From: Stenotrophomonas maltophilia
GTDB lineage: Bacteria; Pseudomonadota; Gammaproteobacteria; Xanthomonadales; Xanthomonadaceae
Direction: 5' to 3'
DNA: 11,318 nucleotides
Assembly (NCBI GenBank): GCA_002386405.1
Contig: DGIP01000154.1
Span: 1 to 11,318 of the forward strand
Of the stretch, positions 6,183-11,318 are shown in pieces. Under the pieces are notes generated by a model. It was not told where the DNA came from, ran no database searches, and saw only the letters and a list, made by a program, of their open reading frames with translations. Numbering within the stretch: position 1 is the stretch's first letter; every line of letters starts with the position of its first letter. The position numbers were made by a program, and so were the translations under genes.

Positions 6183-8477
6183 ATGCTCAACCGACCCCTG
6201 ACGATCGCCGTGGCGATCGCGCTGTGCGCTGCCAATGCACATGCCGCCGACGTGGACACCACCCTCGATGCCAGCGGCGCGCCCAGCGCCCGCACCCTGG
6301 ACGCCGTGTCGGTGATCGGACAGGGCGAAACCCGCCAGGTGCAGCGCATCACCGCCGTGGACAAGCAGGTACTGCCGCCGGGCACCAGCGCGCAGAAGAT
6401 CCTTGACCGCCTGCCGGGTGTGTCCGTGCAGTCCAACGATGCCTTCGGCGCCAACGAGGAATCGCAGACCATCAGCCTGCGCGGCTTCGACAAGAGCCGC
6501 CTGGGCTACACGCTCGATGGCATTCCGCTGGGCGATAACAGCTACGGCAACTACAACGGGCTGAGCATCGCGCGTGCGCTGATCGCCGAGAACCTGGCCG
6601 GCGCCGAGCTGTCGCAGGGCATCGGCTCGCTGGGCGTGGCCTCCACCAGCAACCTTGGCGGCACCATCCAGTACTTCTCGCAGGACCCGTCCACCGAATT
6701 CGGCGGCCGTGCCAGCGTCACCGTGGGCGATGACAACCAGCGCCGTGGCTTCCTGCGCGTGGACACCGGCGACCTCAACGGCTTCTCGGCGTATGTTTCC
6801 GGCGTGCACCAGGACGCGGACATGTGGGCCGAACCGAACCAGAACCAGACTACCCGGCAGTTCAACGCCAAGGCGGTGTGGAACGTGGGTGACCATCGCT
6901 TTGGCGCGTTCGCCGCCACCTCGCGGGTGAGCCAGGCCAACTACGCCTATCTGTCCAAGAGCATGCTCGAGCGCGGCCTGGGCTGGGACTGGAACATCTA
7001 CGCGCCGGATTGGGATCGCGCCCTGGCCGCCGCCTACTGCGCGCCGGCCACCTACAACGCACAGCGCTGCGCCTTCAGTGGTGGCGTCAACAGCATCGAC
7101 GATGCGTACTACCAGAGCCGCGCGCTGCGCGATGACAACCTGTACTCGCTGGATGCCGACCTGGCGCTGGGCGACAGCGCCCGCCTGAAGCTGCTCGCCT
7201 ATCACCATGAGAACCGGGGCCAGGGGCACTGGTGGGCACCGGGGCAGGCGTCCAATCCGGGTACCCCACAGGCGCTGCCGATCTCCATCCGCAGCACCAA
7301 CTACACCATCAACCGCCAGGGCATCACCGCTGCGCTGAGCTGGCAGCTGGGCCTGCATGAGCTGGAAGCGGGGCTGTGGTACGAGCGCAACGACCACAAC
7401 GTGGAGCGCAACTTCTACTACATCACCGGGCCGTTCCTGGACGATGGCTACCTGAATTACCCGGACCGCCGGCTGTTCGACCAGGACTACGACATCCGCA
7501 CCCGCCAGTTCTACGTGCAGGACCGGATGCGCTTCCTGGACGATCGGCTGACCGTGGATGTGGGCATCAAGAGCCCCAATACCCGCATGACCGCCGTGTC
7601 CAAGCCGGGTACCGAGGCCAGTTATGCCTCCGGCACGCTGACCGCCAAGGAATCGGTGCTGCCGCAGGCCGGTATCGGCTTCAAGCTCAACCCGAACAAC
7701 GAGCTGTTCGCCTCCTATTCGGAGAACATCGCCGCGTTCGTCGGCGGTGGCAGCGGTGGCCCGCTGCAGGTGTCGCCGGAATCGTTCGCGGCCAGCGTGG
7801 ATGACCTGGAACCGGAGAAGTCGCGTTCGTTCGAAGCGGGCTTCCGTACCTTCGGCGAAAAGTACCAGGCCTCGATCGCGGCCTACCACGTGATGTTCGA
7901 CAACCGCCTGCTGTCGCTCAATCCCTGCACCAGCATTGAAGTGGGCACGCGGCCGGAGTGCATCACCCGCTTCATCAACGTCGGCTCGGTGAAGAGCCAG
8001 GGCGCGGAGCTCACCTTCATCCTCAAACCGGTGGATGGGCTGCAGTGGTACAACGCGGTGTCGTGGAACAAGAGCACCTACGAGGATGATTACACCTCGG
8101 GCGGCGCAGTGGTGCCGGTGGCCGGCAAGATCACCGTGGATACGCCGCAGCGAATGGCCTCCAGCGAGATCAGCTGGAACCGGGATGGCTTCTTTGCCAG
8201 CCTGCGCGCCAAGTACACCGGCAAGCGCTACTACACCTACACCAATGACCAGTCCGTACCGGGCGTGACCACGTTCGACGCGGGCATGGGGTATTCGTTC
8301 GGGCCGGGCCTGGGCCTGCGCGACGTCAAGGTCTCGCTCAACGCCACCAACCTGACCAACAAGCGGTATGCGGGGCAGTTGAGTTCATTCGCCCCGACCG
8401 ACCCGACCGGAACGCGCTACGCAATCCACGCAAGCGCACCGAGGCAACTCTTCATGACGGTAAGCGCGGAGTTCTGA
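6183..8477 (+). CDS. TonB-dependent outer-membrane receptor, substrate unknown
   Basis: This 764-aa receptor is a 22-strand barrel with an N-terminal plug, and uses TonB-ExbB-ExbD energy to import a ligand. A signal peptide is clear: MLNRPL, a hydrophobic core and an AHA/AD cleavage site after residue 21. TLDAVSVIG (38-46) is a possible TonB box. The plug (about 55-165) contains ILDRLPGVSVQS (73-84), SLRGFDKSRLGYTLDGIPLG (98-117) and the plug end SNLGGTIQYFSQDP (156-169). The barrel ends in the outer-membrane-type terminal Phe (FMTVSAEF). Four cysteines occur as two close pairs (C286/C296 and C582/C593), probably disulfide-closed extracellular loops. The start is the ATG at 6183; an in-frame ATG at 6063 would put 40 non-signal residues before the signal peptide. 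No neighbouring gene reveals the ligand and no FecI/FecR signalling extension is present. It stands alone, with REPs on both sides. The family is sure; the ligand is open. Confidence 0.92.
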   Translation: MLNRPLTIAVAIALCAANAHAADVDTTLDASGAPSARTLDAVSVIGQGETRQVQRITAVDKQVLPPGTSAQKILDRLPGVSVQSNDAFGANEESQTISLRGFDKSRLGYTLDGIPLGDNSYGNYNGLSIARALIAENLAGAELSQGIGSLGVASTSNLGGTIQYFSQDPSTEFGGRASVTVGDDNQRRGFLRVDTGDLNGFSAYVSGVHQDADMWAEPNQNQTTRQFNAKAVWNVGDHRFGAFAATSRVSQANYAYLSKSMLERGLGWDWNIYAPDWDRALAAAYCAPATYNAQRCAFSGGVNSIDDAYYQSRALRDDNLYSLDADLALGDSARLKLLAYHHENRGQGHWWAPGQASNPGTPQALPISIRSTNYTINRQGITAALSWQLGLHELEAGLWYERNDHNVERNFYYITGPFLDDGYLNYPDRRLFDQDYDIRTRQFYVQDRMRFLDDRLTVDVGIKSPNTRMTAVSKPGTEASYASGTLTAKESVLPQAGIGFKLNPNNELFASYSENIAAFVGGGSGGPLQVSPESFAASVDDLEPEKSRSFEAGFRTFGEKYQASIAAYHVMFDNRLLSLNPCTSIEVGTRPECITRFINVGSVKSQGAELTFILKPVDGLQWYNAVSWNKSTYEDDYTSGGAVVPVAGKITVDTPQRMASSEISWNRDGFFASLRAKYTGKRYYTYTNDQSVPGVTTFDAGMGYSFGPGLGLRDVKVSLNATNLTNKRYAGQLSSFAPTDPTGTRYAIHASAPRQLFMTVSAEF

Positions 8478-8488
8478 CGGTGGGTCGC

Positions 8489-8513
8489 CGCCCGACCAAC
8501 GGTCGGGCGCTAC
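8489..8513 (-). repeat. GTAG-headed REP hairpin, minus orientation
   Basis: On the minus strand GTAG (8513-8510) is followed by CGCCCGACC (8509-8501), loop GTT, and GGTCGGGCG (8497-8489), a perfect 9-bp stem. It has the same design as the REPs at 6017 and 8572, and lies 11 bases after the TonB receptor stop. Confidence 0.8.
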
Positions 8514-8517
8514 CGTC

Positions 8518-8543
8518 CGTGGCGACATCCCGTGGCGACATCC
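8518..8543 (+). repeat. two tandem copies of a 13-bp unit between the REPs
   Basis: CGTGGCGACATCC occurs twice back to back (8518-8530 and 8531-8543). A third, degenerate copy may follow, seen as GGTGACATC (8548-8556). CCCCGGGG (8542-8549) forms an 8-bp palindrome at the junction. The unit length of 13 is not a multiple of 3, consistent with non-coding DNA. Confidence 0.7.
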
Positions 8544-8571
8544 CCGGGGTGACATCGATCCGGGACGGACG

Positions 8572-8596
8572 GTAGGTGCCGACCGTTGGTCGGCAC
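8572..8596 (+). repeat. GTAG-headed REP hairpin, plus orientation
   Basis: GTAG (8572-8575) is followed by GTGCCGACC (8576-8584), loop GTT, and GGTCGGCAC (8588-8596). It faces the minus-oriented REP at 8489-8513 head to head, and sits 24 bases past the phbB stop codon, where it may serve as an mRNA 3' end for phbB. Confidence 0.8.
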
Positions 8597-8620
8597 GTTG
8601 CCGGTCATCCCGGAACGCCA

Positions 8621-9361
8621 TCAGAACATATGCAACCCGCCGTTCACCGCGTAATCGGCGCCGGTCACATACGCGGCATCATCCGACGCCAGCCACGCGC
8701 ACAGGCTGGCCACCTCTTCGGGTTTGCCCAGGCGGCGGATCGGGACCGACCCCGCGAGCCGATCCAGCACATCCGGCGGGAAGCTGCTGATCGACTGGCT
8801 GGCGATGTAACCCGGCGAAATGGTATTCACCGTCACCCCGCGCGTGGCCACTTCGTTCGCCAGTGCCCGGCTGAAGCCATGCATCGCCGCCTTGGCCGTG
8901 GCGAAGTTCACCTGGCCGATCTGGCCCTTGTGCGCACTCACCGAGCCGATGTTGATGATCCGGCCCCAGCCACGGCCGGCCATGCCGTCGATCACCTGCT
9001 TGGTGATGTTGAACAGCGCATGCAGGTTCGAACCCATCACCGCGTTCCAGTCGTCCTGGGTCATCTGCCGGAACAGCACATCGCGGCTGCCGCCCGCGTT
9101 GTTGACCAGCACATCGATCTCACCGACTTCGGCCTTGACCTTGGTGAAGGCCGCCACCGTCGATTGCCAGTCGGCCGCGTTGCCTTCAGAGGCGATGAAA
9201 TCAAAGCCCAGCTCACGCTGTTCGCGCAGCCAACCGGCCTTGCGCGGCGAATTGGGCGCGCAGCCGGCCACCACCGTGTGCCCGGTGCGGGCCAGCTTCT
9301 GGCAGATGGCGGTGCCCACGCTGCCCATGCCGCTGGTGACGTATGCGATACGAAGGGTCAT
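8621..9361 (-). CDS. phbB: PhbB/PhaB-family SDR (acetoacetyl-CoA reductase homologue) lacking the catalytic Tyr
   Basis: This 246-aa short-chain dehydrogenase has the exact length of Cupriavidus PhaB, the NADPH acetoacetyl-CoA reductase, and clear matches such as LGFDFIASEGN (51-61), DVLVNNAG (83-90), NITKQVIDGMAGRGWGRI (118-135), VTVNTISPGYIAS (177-189) and a YVTGADYAVNGGLHM C-terminus. Catalytic S140 and K157 are kept. However, the active-site Tyr is Phe: the motif reads NFATAK (152-157), with codon TTC, where PhaB has NYSTAK. The cofactor loop TGxxxGxG reads TSGMGSVG (9-16), so two glycines are Ser (10 and 14). In most SDRs a Tyr-to-Phe change abolishes or greatly lowers activity. The start ATG at 9361 has GGGAG 8 bases upstream in the 16-base gap after the CitMHS stop. 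It is the last gene of the porin-CitMHS-phbB operon. It could be a weak, repurposed or non-catalytic protein; the family call is firm, the activity is not. Confidence 0.85.
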   Translation of the reverse strand: MTLRIAYVTSGMGSVGTAICQKLARTGHTVVAGCAPNSPRKAGWLREQRELGFDFIASEGNAADWQSTVAAFTKVKAEVGEIDVLVNNAGGSRDVLFRQMTQDDWNAVMGSNLHALFNITKQVIDGMAGRGWGRIINIGSVSAHKGQIGQVNFATAKAAMHGFSRALANEVATRGVTVNTISPGYIASQSISSFPPDVLDRLAGSVPIRRLGKPEEVASLCAWLASDDAAYVTGADYAVNGGLHMF

Positions 9362-9377
9362 TTCGGAATCTCCCGGG

Positions 9378-10706
9378 TCAAGCGGCAAGGGGATACAGCG
9401 CGAACAGCAGGCTGCCGGCCATCAGTACCAGCGACACCATCACCGCCCACTTCAGGGTGAACTTCTGGTGGTCGGCGAATTCCACCTTGGCCAGGCCCAC
9501 CAGCAGGTAGGTCGACGGCACCAGCGGGCTGAGCAGGTGCACCGGCTGGCCGGCCAGCGAGGCGCGCGCCATTTCCACCGGGGTGATGCCGTAGTTGCCG
9601 GCCGCTTCGGACAGGATCGGCAGCACGCCGAAGTAGAAGGCGTCGTTGGACATGAAGAAGGTGAACGGCATCGAGGCCAGCGCGGTGATCACCGCCAGGT
9701 ACGGGCCCCAGGCATCGGGAATGATCGCCAGGAAGCTGTGCGACATCGCCTCCACCATGCCGGTGTTGTTGAGGATGCCGGTGAAGATGCCTGCGGCAAA
9801 GATCAGCGACACCACCGACAGCACGTTGCCCGCATGGTTCACCACGCGGCGGCGCTGCTCGGCCAGGTTCGGGTAGTTGATCACCAGCGCGATCGCGAAG
9901 CCGACCATGAACAGCACCGGCATCGGCAGCACGCCCATCACCAGCGCGGTCATCAGCGCCAGGGTCAGGCCCAGGTTCACCCACAGCAGCTTCGGCCGCT
10001 TGGTGTCCTCGGCATCTTCCACGGTGGGCAGCGCGCCATCGTCAGACACGCTGGCATCCATCCAGCTGCCGCCCTTGGGCAGAGTCACCACGCCCAGTCG
10101 GCGGCGCTCCTTCAGGCCCAGATACCACGCCAGCACCAGCACCGAAATGCAGGCCAGCACCATCGCCGGAATCAGCGGAATGAACACATCGGCCGGGTCC
10201 ACGTGCAGCGCCGTGGCCGCGCGCGCGGTCGGCCCGCCCCACGGGGTGAGGTTCATCACGCCACCGGCCAGGATGGTCACGCAGGTCATGTTCAACGCGC
10301 TCATGCCCAGCCGCTGGTACAGCGGCAGCATCGCCGACACGGTGATCATGTAGGTGGTCGAGCCATCGCCATCCAGCGAGATCAGCATCGCCAGCGCGGC
10401 CGTGCCCAGCACGATCTTCATCGGGTCGCCCTTGACCAGGCGTAGGATGATGCGCACCAGCGGGTCGAACAGACCGGCGTCGATCATCACCCCGAAGTAC
10501 AGGATGGCGAACATCAGCATCACGCCGGTGGGCGCGATCTTCTTGATGCCGTCCAGCATCATCTGGTCGATATCCGCACCGAACCCGCCCATCAGCGCGA
10601 ACACGATGGGAATGGTGATCAGCGCGACCAGGGGCGACAGTCGTTTGCTCATGATCAAGTACATGAACGTAATGACCATGCCAAAACCGAGGATGCTCAG
10701 CATCAT
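9378..10706 (-). CDS. CitMHS-family citrate-metal2+:H+ symporter
   Basis: This 442-aa inner-membrane carrier resembles B. subtilis CitM and CitN, which import citrate bound to Mg2+ or Ca2+ with protons. Hydrophobic segments run through most of the protein, split by a hydrophilic loop at about residues 198-240. Family blocks include MSKRLSPLVALITIPIVFAL (19-38), MFAILYFGVMIDAGLFDP (65-82), the polar SLDGDGSTTYM (110-120) and NLTPWGGPTARAA (152-164); the C-terminal half contains FFMSNDAFYFGVLP. The usual start is ATG 10706 (or 10703), with AAGGA 9 bases upstream; an in-frame TTG at 10724 lacks a ribosome site. That AAGG lies in the perfect palindrome CCTTGCAAGG (10717-10726), which might mask it. 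The gene lies 25 bases after the porin and 16 before phbB. Xanthomonas homologues have been named citH and linked to TctDE regulation; that is knowledge of the family, and no such regulator is in view. Confidence 0.92.
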   Translation of the reverse strand: MMLSILGFGMVITFMYLIMSKRLSPLVALITIPIVFALMGGFGADIDQMMLDGIKKIAPTGVMLMFAILYFGVMIDAGLFDPLVRIILRLVKGDPMKIVLGTAALAMLISLDGDGSTTYMITVSAMLPLYQRLGMSALNMTCVTILAGGVMNLTPWGGPTARAATALHVDPADVFIPLIPAMVLACISVLVLAWYLGLKERRRLGVVTLPKGGSWMDASVSDDGALPTVEDAEDTKRPKLLWVNLGLTLALMTALVMGVLPMPVLFMVGFAIALVINYPNLAEQRRRVVNHAGNVLSVVSLIFAAGIFTGILNNTGMVEAMSHSFLAIIPDAWGPYLAVITALASMPFTFFMSNDAFYFGVLPILSEAAGNYGITPVEMARASLAGQPVHLLSPLVPSTYLLVGLAKVEFADHQKFTLKWAVMVSLVLMAGSLLFALYPLAA

Positions 10707-10731
10707 CTGCGGGTTTCCTTGCAAGGGGAGG

Positions 10732-11318
10732 TTAGAAATCGAACTGCAGGCGGCCGGTGACCGCGCGGGTGTGGTCCACGGTGGCCGCGGCGAGGTAGTC
10801 GCGGTTGCGGCTGTCGATCAGGTTCAACATGAAGCGCAGGTTCGGGCGCATGTACCAGTTGCCGCCCAGGGTCCAGGCTTCGGTGCGCGCATCGATGAGG
10901 TCCGGCTGGCCGAACAGGTGCTGTTCGCCGCGCATCTGGTCGTAACGTAGCGCCAGCTCGAAAGCGCCGGCCTTGTGGCGGATGTCCTTGATGCGCGCGA
11001 AGCGCCCGGTCTTGCGATCGTAGCCGCGCGATTCGCCGGTGACGAACCAGCTCAGCATCCCGTAACCGGCCAGCACCGTGCCGCGCTGGGTGCCGTCGTC
11101 GAAGGTGGCACCGCTGAACTCGCCCTGCCACGACAGCGGGCCGCGCACCTGCGCGTATTCCAGCGACCATTTGTTGACGTCGGTATCGCGCCCGGACGAG
11201 AAGTCGATCAGGGTCAGCCGGCTGTTGTCGGACAGGTGGCCGGCCGGGCGCGGGCGGATGCGCAGCGCCGGCACCCCGTTGGCGCCGGGCGTGTCGTAGC
11301 GCTCGTGCGCCAGCGACA
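10732..11318 (-). CDS. OprP/OprO-like outer-membrane porin, N-terminus cut by window edge
   Basis: This is the C-terminal 194 residues of a porin resembling the phosphate-selective OprO/OprP family. It shows alternating amphipathic strands such as WSLEYAQVRGPLSWQGEFSG, SWFVTGESRGY, FELALRYDQM and WTLGGNWYMRPNLRFMLNLI, and ends in LQFDF with the terminal Phe needed for barrel insertion. The start lies beyond 11318. The stop (10734-10732) is 25 bases before the CitMHS start, so porin, citrate carrier and phbB likely share one mRNA. This placement suggests that the pore admits the anion that CitMHS carries (citrate or a metal-citrate complex). That role is inferred; the OprP name alone would suggest phosphate or polyphosphate. 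Confidence 0.85.
   Translation of the reverse strand, partial: SLAHERYDTPGANGVPALRIRPRPAGHLSDNSRLTLIDFSSGRDTDVNKWSLEYAQVRGPLSWQGEFSGATFDDGTQRGTVLAGYGMLSWFVTGESRGYDRKTGRFARIKDIRHKAGAFELALRYDQMRGEQHLFGQPDLIDARTEAWTLGGNWYMRPNLRFMLNLIDSRNRDYLAAATVDHTRAVTGRLQFDF

Larger units (their letters stand above)
8489..8597. repeat. composite palindrome of two head-to-head REPs (BIME-like), shared convergent gene end
   Basis: The two REPs are joined by a perfect 11-bp inverted repeat, CTACCGTCCGT (8510-8520) and ACGGACGGTAG (8565-8575), which includes both GTAG heads. The whole stretch can therefore fold as a long cruciform or RNA stem with a hairpin at each base and the 13-bp tandem repeats near its tip. 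It lies exactly between two converging genes (the TonB receptor and phbB), a usual site for paired REPs and probable bidirectional transcription barriers. The 143-bp intergenic region holds no gene. Confidence 0.65.

Noticed and set aside
6114..7889. A 591-codon open frame on the minus strand opposite the TonB receptor
   Set aside because: It is antisense to a well-supported receptor with a signal peptide and conserved plug; no domain seen in the shadow frame.
8820..10445. A 541-codon open frame on the plus strand across phbB and the CitMHS gene
   Set aside because: It is antisense to two recognised genes and its second half is a His/Gln/Arg-rich string typical of shadow frames.
1..11318. 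CRISPR arrays, tRNA or rRNA genes, insertion sequences and prophage genes
   Set aside because: No regularly spaced repeats, no tRNA-like cloverleaf or rRNA segments, and no transposase or integrase motifs were seen anywhere in the window.

Overview
The window is high-GC DNA in which almost every base is coding. It most likely comes from a Stenotrophomonas or a close Xanthomonadaceae relative. Two things suggest this: GTAG-headed REP palindromes of the SMAG type (one after the DUF1704 gene, and a head-to-head pair between the TonB receptor and phbB), and the gene families present (a TonB-dependent receptor and an OprP-type porin/CitMHS/PhbB cluster). The assignment is by pattern recognition; no database was searched.

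Layout. Positions 1-2352 (minus strand) hold a tight operon: alaA-type alanine aminotransferase, then a small SGNH/GDSL esterase, then a class I SAM methyltransferase that runs off the left edge. The methyltransferase appears to start at a CTG that overlaps the esterase stop codon. A 125-bp divergent intergenic region separates alaA from rsgA (2478-3569, plus), the ribosome-assembly GTPase. rsgA meets, through a hairpin, a convergent type II toxin-antitoxin pair of the RES/Xre (DUF2384) class (3590-4641, minus). A 100-bp divergent region leads to a DUF1704 'QEGLA motif' protein (4742-6010, plus), a putative zinc peptidase with the same HExxxH plus E layout as the eukaryotic MATCAP tubulin detyrosinase.

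After a REP hairpin comes a TonB-dependent outer-membrane receptor of unknown substrate (6183-8477, plus). A 110-bp composite palindrome made of two head-to-head REPs follows. The right end, 8621-11318 on the minus strand, is an operon read as OprP/OprO-like porin (cut by the right edge), CitMHS citrate-metal transporter, and a PhbB (acetoacetyl-CoA reductase) family SDR. The porin and transporter would carry citrate or a related anion across the outer and inner membranes; the role of the SDR there is unclear.

Most of this is ordinary core and accessory gene content. The strongest oddity is in the PhbB homologue: the catalytic Tyr is Phe (residue 153), and two glycines of the TGxxxGxG cofactor motif are Ser, although the rest of the protein aligns residue for residue with the classical 246-aa enzyme. 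Other leads are the DUF1704 protein as a bacterial relative of a tubulin-tail carboxypeptidase, possible leaderless transcription of rsgA and the DUF1704 gene, the CTG start, the RES/Xre module with rare codons between ordinary genes, and the composite REP structure. I did not find an obviously new multi-gene system.
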